Source: Treponema sp. (GTDB lineage Bacteria; Spirochaetota; Spirochaetia; Treponematales; Breznakiellaceae). From it: 5,547 nt of DNA. The stretch is from contig JAISND010000068.1 in the NCBI GenBank assembly GCA_031276615.1, positions 1 through 5,547 of the forward strand. The letters run 5' to 3'. Shown piece by piece: positions 1 through 5,273 of the stretch. The position numbers and the translations under genes were made by a program. The notes beneath the pieces are model-generated. The model was not told where the DNA came from and did no database searches. It worked only from the letters and a program-made list of their open reading frames with translations. Position 1 is the stretch's first letter, and each line of letters begins with the position of its first letter.

Positions 1-829
1 CGATCTTGATGTTAAGATCCCTGACCCGGTCTTCGGTAAAGGTTTTCTGGAGGGCGGTAAGGACTCTGGCCCGGTGCTGGGCTTCCTGCTGGCGGATAAA
101 TTTTTGTTCCCGCTCGATACGGGTCAGCCGGTCCATATCGGCCATGCCGGTAAAGTCGTTGAGAATGATTCCCGCCTGATCGGTGATGACGATGTTTTCG
201 TCAAGGAGCCCTTCGACGGCGAATTTGAGTGTCTTCTGGATGCCTTCGATCTTTTTGCGGTTCGTCGTAATGTCGCTGCCCGGTTTGGGGGTGATGATCA
301 CGCTGGCGGTCACGGGGTTTTGGTCGGAACGAAAGAGTTCCCGTTCCGGGCTTACGATGGTCACATTGGCGTCGTCAACCTCGTCATTGGCCTTGATGTG
401 ATCGGTTACCATCTGGGTAATGGCGCGCCGGAGATTTACGTTCCGCTCAAAGTCGGTGATGGTCCAGCGTTCCCGGTCGAAGATGGCCCAGGGGTCCATT
501 CCCGAAGGAACCAGATCCTCCCTGATCAGGATGCTCCTCATGCGGCGGGCGGTTCTCTCGTCGGGCACCTGCACAACGCCGGCGGAATTTACGGCGGCCC
601 TGACACCTTCCTGATTGATCCTGAGCAGGATCCGGTCAAGGGCGGCTTCGTCCCTTACGGGCGCGTCAAAGACCGGCGCCATTGTCGGCGCCGAGGAAAC
701 CTTTGTCAGGGCAATTATTCCGCCGATTGCCATGACGACTATCCCGGCAAGGACAATCCGCTGCAGTATCGACCACTTGCCCCAGAGATCGGTTATCCGG
801 GACAGTAATTTTTTAAAAAATTCGTTCAT
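1..829 (-). CDS. fliF: Flagellar MS-ring protein FliF, N-terminal half (partial)
   Basis: The frame is open from the ATG at 829 to the left edge, giving 276 residues; the remaining C-terminal part, including the FliG-binding end, lies outside. A cytoplasmic N-terminus (MNEFFKKLLSRITDLWGKWS) is followed by one membrane helix at about 21-42 (IVLAGIVVMAIGGIIALTKV). Then come the periplasmic ring-building motifs shared with YscJ/secretin-like lipoproteins: the first at about 55-118, with VPDERTARRMRSILIREDLVPSG, and the second at about 120-225, with DDANVTIVSPERELFRSDQ, PVTASVIITPKPGSD, IQKTLKFAVEGLLDENIVITDQAG. A charged helical stretch (RLTRIEREQKFIRQQEAQHRARV) begins the third part. FliF is the membrane platform on which export gate, rotor and rod assemble. 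The segment that usually reads RALEGEL..TI is replaced by RRAITQMVTDHI. The gap to fliE is 21 bases. Confidence 0.96.
   Translation of the reverse strand, partial: MNEFFKKLLSRITDLWGKWSILQRIVLAGIVVMAIGGIIALTKVSSAPTMAPVFDAPVRDEAALDRILLRINQEGVRAAVNSAGVVQVPDERTARRMRSILIREDLVPSGMDPWAIFDRERWTITDFERNVNLRRAITQMVTDHIKANDEVDDANVTIVSPERELFRSDQNPVTASVIITPKPGSDITTNRKKIEGIQKTLKFAVEGLLDENIVITDQAGIILNDFTGMADMDRLTRIEREQKFIRQQEAQHRARVLTALQKTFTEDRVRDLNIKI
807..822. repeat. T6A6 palindrome within fliF codons 3-8
   Basis: AATTTTTTAAAAAATT is a perfect 16-base palindrome lying in the first codons of fliF (encoding Glu-Phe-Phe-Lys-Lys-Leu). It is composed of two homopolymer runs and sits about 9 bases downstream of the start. 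Confidence 0.7.
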
Positions 830-830
830 T

Positions 831-838
831 CCCCCCCC
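831..838 (-). promoter_or_regulatory. G8 tract acting as fliF ribosome binding site
   Basis: The minus strand reads ATAGGGGGGGGAATG, so eight G residues end only one base before the fliF ATG. No AGGAGG-like site is present in the 21-base gap, so the G-tract must serve as the Shine-Dalgarno if fliF is translated independently. Such a homopolymer can gain or lose bases in replication. Confidence 0.5.
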
Positions 839-850
839 TATTGCTTGACG

Positions 851-1228
851 CTATCTTGTATTGATCAAATCTCTCCAGCCCTGCACAAGACGGCTTAATA
901 TATTTCTTGTAATGTTAAGCGACATGCTCGCTTCCGCCTGGGCTATGGTTATGTCGTGAACATCGACCGATTCGGGATCGGTGATGGCCTGCTTTTCAAG
1001 CGTGCCGACAAACTGCTGGGCGCCGGAAACTTTATCGAGGGCCTGAAGCATGGCCTGCTCAAAAGTACCGGCGCGGGTAATGCCTTCGGCGCCGATCTTC
1101 TTTTCCAGGGCCAGCATGTTTTTCCCGCTGCCCGTGTAGGGCGTACCGGGCGGCGCCATATGCTTCGGATGGGTCAGCACCATAGGCGTCCGGCCCCCTG
1201 CTGCCTGGTTTGATTTTAATATGTCCAT
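851..1228 (-). CDS. fliE: Flagellar hook-basal body protein FliE (rod/MS-ring adaptor)
   Basis: A 125-residue protein, somewhat longer than the roughly 104 residues of E. coli FliE. The family region is the C-terminal part: TFEQAMLQALDKVSGAQQFVGTLEKQAI (about 55-82), then the VDVHDITIAQAEASMSLNITRNI stretch (about 88-110), which matches the usual dVHdvmiA.qkA.ls....vrN pattern, and a final amphipathic segment LVQGWRDLINTR. FliE is the first axial subunit exported and joins FlgB to FliF. The first 50 residues are Gly/Pro-rich and not typical of enteric FliE. The start chosen is the ATG at 1228, which has GGGAGGG just upstream; an in-frame TTG at 1240 would add only four residues and would use up that binding site. 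The position between flgC and fliF fully supports the identification. Confidence 0.93.
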   Translation of the reverse strand: MDILKSNQAAGGRTPMVLTHPKHMAPPGTPYTGSGKNMLALEKKIGAEGITRAGTFEQAMLQALDKVSGAQQFVGTLEKQAITDPESVDVHDITIAQAEASMSLNITRNILSRLVQGWRDLINTR

Positions 1229-1231
1229 TGT

Positions 1232-1238
1232 CCCTCCC
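1232..1238 (-). promoter_or_regulatory. Ribosome binding site of fliE
   Basis: GGGAGGG, with GGAGG ending 4 bases before the ATG at 1228. Its presence favours this ATG over the in-frame TTG at 1240, which would place the motif inside the gene and has no binding site of its own. Confidence 0.7.
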
Positions 1239-1258
1239 AAAATATTTCAGGCGCCGTT

Positions 1259-1720
1259 TTATCTGCCGCCTATATCCAGGGCCCGCTGAAACATGGCCTT
1301 GGAGCCTTCTATTATCGAAGCGTTTGCTTCATAAGCGCGGGACGCGGCGATCATGTCCACCATCTCCGTTACCACGTCCACGTTGGGCAGTTCCACGTAG
1401 CCCGTCCTCGGCCCGGATTTAATCGCGTCGGGGTGGGTCGGATCCCAGCGCAGGGGATTCTCCGCGGCGTAATCCTTCTGGATTTCCGCGACCCGTACTC
1501 CCCTGCCAATCCCGTTGTCCATGGATTCGGGCAGGAAGGGCGAGCGCCAGTAGGGACTCTCCACCCTGGGCCGCATTATCACCCGGCTCCTGCGGAAAGG
1601 GCCGCCTTCGGCGGTGCGGGTGGTGTTCACGTTTGCCATGTTGTCCGCGATAACGTCAAGACGGACGCGTTCGGCGCTCAGGCCGGTGGCGGCTATGTTT
1701 ATCGAACTAAAGATTCCCAT
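1259..1720 (-). CDS. flgC: Flagellar proximal rod protein FlgC
   Basis: A 153-residue proximal rod protein, close to the family's typical 135-150 residues. The N-terminal rod domain starts MGIFSSINIAATGLSAERVR and has DNMANVNTTRT at 27-37. The middle holds the substrate-variable loop (about 45-100), and the C-terminal rod/hook domain reads GYVELPNVDVVTEMVDMIAASRAYEAN from about 107 onward, with the highly conserved SRAYEAN at 127-133. It forms the rod with FlgB, FlgF and FlgG after export by the flagellar secretion system. The start at 1720 has AGGGGG at 1725-1730 with a short 4-base spacer. The gap to fliE is 30 bases, so the two are clearly in one operon. No truncation or frameshift is visible. 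Confidence 0.97.
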   Translation of the reverse strand: MGIFSSINIAATGLSAERVRLDVIADNMANVNTTRTAEGGPFRRSRVIMRPRVESPYWRSPFLPESMDNGIGRGVRVAEIQKDYAAENPLRWDPTHPDAIKSGPRTGYVELPNVDVVTEMVDMIAASRAYEANASIIEGSKAMFQRALDIGGR

Positions 1721-1742
1721 TCATCCCCCTAAAAACTGCCGG

Positions 1743-1756
1743 AAAGCCCGGGCTTT
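1743..1756. repeat. 14-base perfect palindrome at the flgB stop
   Basis: AAAGCCCGGGCTTT is a perfect palindrome that starts at the last base of the flgB stop codon region and lies between flgB and flgC. As RNA it would fold into a short hairpin (five base pairs with a 4-base loop), followed on the minus strand by CCGGCAGTTTTTA. The distance to the T-run makes a terminator unlikely; a weak attenuator or processing site is possible. Confidence 0.4.
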
Positions 1757-2175
1757 CAGCCGCGCAGCACCTGGTTTATCTGGCTGAATTCAAACGTGGC
1801 GGCCTGGGCCAGAAGGGTATAGGTCATCTGGTTTTCCAGGGACGCCATGTATTCCTGCTCCGGGTCTACGTTGTTCCCGTTGTTGTTATAGGTACTGGTA
1901 TAGTCCAGCACCCGCCTTATCTCGACCTCCCGGTAATCCCGTTCCCGCCAGTTGGGAATGTGTTTGGGATTGGTAAGGTCAAGCTCCAGCGCGGGTTTCT
2001 GCTTTTCCGTTTCCAGGGCCCGTTTCAGCTCACTCTCGAAATTCACGACCGAGCGCTTGAAGTTGGGAACATTGGCGTTGGCCATGTTGTTGGCAATAAC
2101 CGAACGCCGCACCACGCTGGCGTCCATTGCCCGGTGCAGCAAATCAATGGTTTTGGCAAAACTTCCGGCAATCAT
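1756..2175 (-). CDS. flgB: Flagellar proximal rod protein FlgB
   Basis: A 139-residue proximal rod protein, near the usual size for FlgB. It carries the N-terminal rod signature VIANNMANANVPNFKR at about 26-41, in which the ANN-AN-xTP-type motif reads NANVP. The conserved NNVDPEQEYM is at 101-110 and a C-terminal helix (LAQAATFEFSQINQVLRG) ends the protein. FlgB is exported through the flagellar type III apparatus and assembles at the base of the periplasmic rod near FliE and the MS-ring. Its two terminal helices are expected to pack with each other as in other axial proteins. The start at 2175 has AAGGAG 6 bases upstream. It opens the flagellar block, 67 bases after hslU and just downstream of a sigma-28-like sequence. 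A gap of 35 bases separates it from flgC. Confidence 0.96.
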   Translation of the reverse strand: MIAGSFAKTIDLLHRAMDASVVRRSVIANNMANANVPNFKRSVVNFESELKRALETEKQKPALELDLTNPKHIPNWRERDYREVEIRRVLDYTSTYNNNGNNVDPEQEYMASLENQMTYTLLAQAATFEFSQINQVLRG

Positions 2176-2194
2176 AATATTCTCCTTCTCTTAA

Positions 2195-2222
2195 ACATCG
2201 GCGCTTTTTTACGCGCCGTTTA
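2195..2222 (-). promoter_or_regulatory. Possible sigma-28-type flagellar promoter upstream of flgB
   Basis: On the minus strand, TAAA at 2222-2219 is followed after 16 bases by GCCGATGT at 2202-2195. The sigma-28 (FliA/WhiG family) consensus is TAAA, 15 bases, GCCGATAA, so the -35 core is complete, the -10 matches 6 of 8 and the spacer is one base long. Transcription would start around 2188-2190, giving a very short leader that only just includes the AAGGAG at 2187-2182 before the flgB ATG. It sits at the only real gap between the protease and flagellar blocks. Part of the match comes from GC-rich hairpin arms, so a chance match is possible. Confidence 0.4.
2199..2218 (-). repeat. Inverted repeat / stem-loop between hslU and flgB
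   Basis: CGGCGC at 2199-2204 and GCGCCG at 2213-2218 are perfect 6-base arms around an 8-base loop that contains six A residues on the minus strand. No T-run follows the stem on the minus strand, so it is not a classic intrinsic terminator for hslU. It could be an RNA processing or stability element, or simply part of the overlapping promoter-like sequence. Confidence 0.5.
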
Positions 2223-2242
2223 GCCCCCGATTCGGCCTTCTC

Positions 2243-3817
2243 CTACAATATATACCTGCCCAAATCATGGTCGGTAACGATATCGGACAGTTTCGCGTTC
2301 ACATAATCCAGCGTTATGGGAATTTTGGCCGGCGAAATATCCGGCGCCTCAAAGGAAAGCTCTTCAAGAAGGGCTTCCATAATGGTATGCAGCCGCCGGG
2401 CGCCTATGTTTTCAAGCCGGGAGTTCACATCCGCGGCAAGGGCCGCAAGCCGTTCTATGGATTCGGGGGTGAAATCGATTTCTATCTTTTCGGTCGCGAG
2501 GAGTTCCCTGTACTGCCTGGTAAGGGCGTTCTTGGGTTCCGTGAGGATGCGGAGGAAATCATCCTTGCCAAGGGAATCCAGTTCCACCCTCAGGGGGAAG
2601 CGCCCCTGGAGTTCCGGGATAAGATCCGAAGGCTTGCTTACGGTAAAGGCGCCGGCCGCGATAAAAAGGATGTGATCGGTGTTTACCGGACCCCACTTGG
2701 TGCTGACCGTGGCGCCTTCCACGATGGGCAGGATATCCCGCTGCACCCCTTCACGGGAAACATCGGGCCCGCCGCGATCTCCCTTGACGGCGATCTTGTC
2801 TATCTCGTCGATGAAGATGATCCCCGTTTCCTCAACCCGCTGCCGGGCCTCGTCGCTGACCTTGTCCCTGTCGATGAGTTTTTCCACCTCCTCGGCCTTG
2901 AGTATTTCCCGCGCCCTGGCGATAGTGACCAGCTTCTTCTTTTTCCCGCCGCCGAAAAGGCCGGCAAGGCCCGAAAGGTTGGATTCCATATCCTCCATGT
3001 TGCCGCCCATCATTTCGACCAGGGGAAACTGGGGATTCTGGTTGACCATTATTTCCACGGTCCGATCCTCAAGTTTCCCCTCGCGAAGCATGGCGCGGAA
3101 TTTTTCCCTGGTGGAATTGTCCCCGGCGGCTTTTTCCGCGGCTGTCCCCTCGCCGGGGGCAGGCGCGGCTTCCGGGCCGGGAGCGGCGCTTCCGTCCGCC
3201 GCGTCCTGTTTTCCGTTCTCGCCGGGTTTGAAAAAGGTCGGAATGGCCACCTGTATGGCCGTGCCGATGACCCCCGGGCCGGAATTATCGGGATTGATGG
3301 AGAAGGCGCCCATCGGTACCACCATCCGCCCCGGCCTGGCTTCCTTTGTCTTTTTTCCGGTTCCGGTATTGAGCAGATCCAGCAGGGCATCCTCCACCCG
3401 CTTTTCGGCCTCGATGATAACGGACTCCTGCATTTCCTGTTTCACCATCTGAACCCCGGCGGCCATAAGATCCCGCACCATGGATTCAACGTCCCTGCCC
3501 ACATAGCCCACTTCGGTATACTTGGTGGCTTCCACCTTGATAAAGGGCGAACCGGCCAGTCTGGCCAGACGCCGGGCTATCTCGGTCTTTCCCACGCCGG
3601 TCGGGCCGATCATGAGGATATTCTTTGGGGCAATGTCTTCCCTGAGTTCCGGTTCAAGCCTGAGCCGCCTTGTCCTGTTGCGAAGCGCCACGGCCACCGC
3701 CCTCTTGGCCTTTTTCTGGCCTACGATGTATTTGTCAAGCTCGGCGACAATTTCCCGGGGGGTAAGCCCGGCGCCTTTCTGCGGATTTTTCTTTTCGCTG
3801 TCTTTTGTTTCGCTCAT
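2243..3817 (-). CDS. hslU: ATP-dependent unfoldase subunit HslU (CodX/ClpY)
   Basis: A 524-residue AAA+ ATPase that unfolds proteins and passes them into HslV. It opens with LTPREIVAELDKYIVGQKKAKRAVA, typical of HslU. Walker A GPTGVGKT is at 71-78, the pore loop GYVGRD at 104-109, Walker B IIFIDEID at 333-340, the arginine finger near R406 (ELQGRFPLRVEL) and sensor 2 GARRLHT near 472-478. The C-terminus LGRYIL matches the tail that inserts into HslV in this family. The intermediate (I) domain, about residues 112-325, is unusually long: E. coli HslU is about 443 residues and B. subtilis about 467, and much of the difference is a low-complexity Ala/Pro/Gly/Glu segment at about 198-236. The start ATG overlaps the hslV TGA, and GGAGG at 3828-3832 serves as ribosome binding site. 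The long open frame on the opposite strand is a shadow. Confidence 0.97.
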   Translation of the reverse strand: MSETKDSEKKNPQKGAGLTPREIVAELDKYIVGQKKAKRAVAVALRNRTRRLRLEPELREDIAPKNILMIGPTGVGKTEIARRLARLAGSPFIKVEATKYTEVGYVGRDVESMVRDLMAAGVQMVKQEMQESVIIEAEKRVEDALLDLLNTGTGKKTKEARPGRMVVPMGAFSINPDNSGPGVIGTAIQVAIPTFFKPGENGKQDAADGSAAPGPEAAPAPGEGTAAEKAAGDNSTREKFRAMLREGKLEDRTVEIMVNQNPQFPLVEMMGGNMEDMESNLSGLAGLFGGGKKKKLVTIARAREILKAEEVEKLIDRDKVSDEARQRVEETGIIFIDEIDKIAVKGDRGGPDVSREGVQRDILPIVEGATVSTKWGPVNTDHILFIAAGAFTVSKPSDLIPELQGRFPLRVELDSLGKDDFLRILTEPKNALTRQYRELLATEKIEIDFTPESIERLAALAADVNSRLENIGARRLHTIMEALLEELSFEAPDISPAKIPITLDYVNAKLSDIVTDHDLGRYIL

Positions 3818-4362
3818 CAGCCCAGTTCCTCCAGGGTAATTTGTTCATTGGTATAGATGCAGATATTTCCCGCAATCTCCAGACTTTTTTTGGCTATTTC
3901 CACGGCCGAAAAACCGCTTCCGTCAAGGTAGGCCAGGGCGGCGGCATAGGCGTAGTTCCCGCCCGATCCGATGGCGATGGCGTCGGAAGCCGGCTCGATT
4001 ACCTCGCCGGTTCCGGAAATGAGAAGGGTCTTGGAAAGATCCGCCACCAGAAGCATCGCTTCCAGCCTCCGCAGCGCCCTGTCCATGCGCCAGTCCTTGG
4101 CAAGCTCAACCGCGGCCCGGAGGAGATCGCCGGAATACTCCTTAAGCTTGGCTTCGAAGCGGTCGAAAAGGGCAAATACGTCCGCGACGGATCCGGCAAA
4201 ACCGCAGAGAACCTTGCCGTCCATAAGCCGCCGTACCTTGCGGGCGTTATTCTTCATTACGGTTTCACCAAAAGTAACCTGCCCGTCACCGGCCATGGCA
4301 ACCCTGCCGTCCCTCCGCACCGCGATAATCGTCGTCGAACGGAATTTTTTCTCTTCCCGCAT
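3817..4362 (-). CDS. hslV: ATP-dependent protease subunit HslV (CodW/ClpQ)
   Basis: A 181-residue proteasome-beta-like N-terminal nucleophile hydrolase. It forms the double-hexamer proteolytic chamber of HslUV, and HslU feeds it unfolded substrates in the cytoplasm. The family core starts at TTIIAVRRDG. Counting the first of these threonines (residue 10) as Thr1 of the mature enzyme, Asp17 falls in AGDGQVTFG (residue 26) and Lys33 in NNARKVRR (residue 42), both as expected. Also typical are GFAGSVAD, SGTGEVIEP, AIGSGGNYA and the C-terminal CIYTNEQITLEEL. A 9-residue leader, MREEKKFRS, precedes the nucleophile and must be removed to free it; no start codon lies nearer. The start shares one base with the xerC stop (TAATG), and the TGA stop shares one base with the hslU start. 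The identification is very secure. Confidence 0.97.
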   Translation of the reverse strand: MREEKKFRSTTIIAVRRDGRVAMAGDGQVTFGETVMKNNARKVRRLMDGKVLCGFAGSVADVFALFDRFEAKLKEYSGDLLRAAVELAKDWRMDRALRRLEAMLLVADLSKTLLISGTGEVIEPASDAIAIGSGGNYAYAAALAYLDGSGFSAVEIAKKSLEIAGNICIYTNEQITLEELG

Positions 4363-5273
4363 TATTTTTTCCCCCCTGCCTTCCCCGCGTGCGGATGGGC
4401 CTTTGCATATACTTTCCTGAGTCCTTCAATGCTCACATGGGTATAACGCTGCGTCGTTGAAAGGCTCGCGTGCCCCAAAAGTTCCTGCACAACCCGCACG
4501 TCGCATCCCGAATTGACAAGGTGGGTGGCAAAGCTGTGGCGGAGACTGTGGGGATGTATGTTCTTTTCAAGCCCGGAACGTTCCACGTACCTGGCGATGA
4601 TCCAGCGGACCCCCGGCACCGAAATGGGGCCGCCCTTCCGGTTGATGAAAAGGCGGCCGGTCGGACGCTCCGCCTTTATTTTCGTTTTCCGCTCGACGAT
4701 GTATTCCGCCAGGGCTGTCCGCGCCTCGTCGGAAAAAAACACGTAACGCTCCCTGTCTCCCTTTCCGATGACCCTGGCCCCGCCGAGGTCGCCGTCGAGG
4801 CCGGAGAGGCTGAGAGAAACCAGTTCGGAAATGCGCAGCCCCGCCGAATACATCACCAGTATCAGCGCCCTGTCCCGCGCGGGCCAGAGAATACCCGCGG
4901 TGCCGGGCAGCTCCGCGAAGCTCGCCATTTCCCCTTCCCAGAGTACCGCGGGCAGGGTTTTGGGGGTTCTGAGGTTCCGCAGGGCATTGCAGGGATTGTC
5001 GGCACGGCGGCCGAAGCGCAGCATCCAGCGGTAAAAGCCCCTGAGCGAGGAAAGCGCGCGGTTGACGCTGACCGGCTTGATCCTCTCCGAATGGAGGTCC
5101 GCGATAAAACCCTGCAGCTCCGCGGGGCCGGCCTTTTCCGCGTCAATTTCGCGGTTTTCGCAGTAACTCACAAAACGTGAAAGATCATTCCCGTAGGCTT
5201 CCACGGTCAGGTCCGAGACGCCCCGGACGGCTTTGAGGTAAGAGAGGTATTCGTCCACCGCCGGATTATTCAT
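4362..5273 (-). CDS. xerC: Tyrosine recombinase XerC/CodV
   Basis: A 303-residue site-specific recombinase, normal size for XerC/XerD. The N-terminal SAM-like core-binding domain covers about residues 1-90 (VDEYLSYLKAVRGVSDLTVEAY) and the catalytic domain about 105-290. All active-site residues are visible: R147 in YSAGLRISEL, K171 in GKGDRER, H242 and R245 in HSLRHSFATHL, H268 in LLGHASLSTTQ and the nucleophile Y277 in RYTHV. The family resolves chromosome dimers at dif together with FtsK. The chosen ATG at 5273 follows GGAGG with a 9-base spacer. A longer in-frame reading exists upstream, but its extra 26 residues lie over the topA zinc-ribbon end and look non-native. The tail is Lys/Gly/His-rich (GKAGGKK), and the stop shares one base with the hslV start. 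XerC and XerD cannot be separated by eye; the position beside topA and hslV favours XerC/CodV. Confidence 0.95.
   Translation of the reverse strand: MNNPAVDEYLSYLKAVRGVSDLTVEAYGNDLSRFVSYCENREIDAEKAGPAELQGFIADLHSERIKPVSVNRALSSLRGFYRWMLRFGRRADNPCNALRNLRTPKTLPAVLWEGEMASFAELPGTAGILWPARDRALILVMYSAGLRISELVSLSLSGLDGDLGGARVIGKGDRERYVFFSDEARTALAEYIVERKTKIKAERPTGRLFINRKGGPISVPGVRWIIARYVERSGLEKNIHPHSLRHSFATHLVNSGCDVRVVQELLGHASLSTTQRYTHVSIEGLRKVYAKAHPHAGKAGGKK
4371..4377 (-). promoter_or_regulatory. G-tract ribosome binding site of hslV
   Basis: The minus strand reads AGGGGGG, then AAAAAA, then TAATG, all within the last codons of xerC. The G-tract sits 8 bases before the ATG at 4362 and can pair with the anti-Shine-Dalgarno if one G-U pair is allowed. 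It is unlike the standard GGAGG used for xerC and hslU. Confidence 0.55.

Noticed and set aside
74..808. A 244-codon open frame on the plus strand opposite fliF
   Set aside because: It mirrors the fliF coding frame, has no clear ribosome binding site and no recognisable domain.
2195..2245. Intrinsic terminator after hslU
   Set aside because: The hairpin there has its A/T run in the loop and no T-run after the stem on the transcribed strand.
2267..3856. A 529-codon open frame on the plus strand opposite hslU
   Set aside because: The minus frame encodes an unmistakable HslU with all motifs; the plus translation is Gly/His/Phe-rich, has no recognisable domain and arises from the GC-biased codon positions of hslU.
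4470..5180. A 236-codon open frame on the plus strand opposite xerC
   Set aside because: It is antisense to a complete recombinase with all catalytic residues and looks like a shadow frame.
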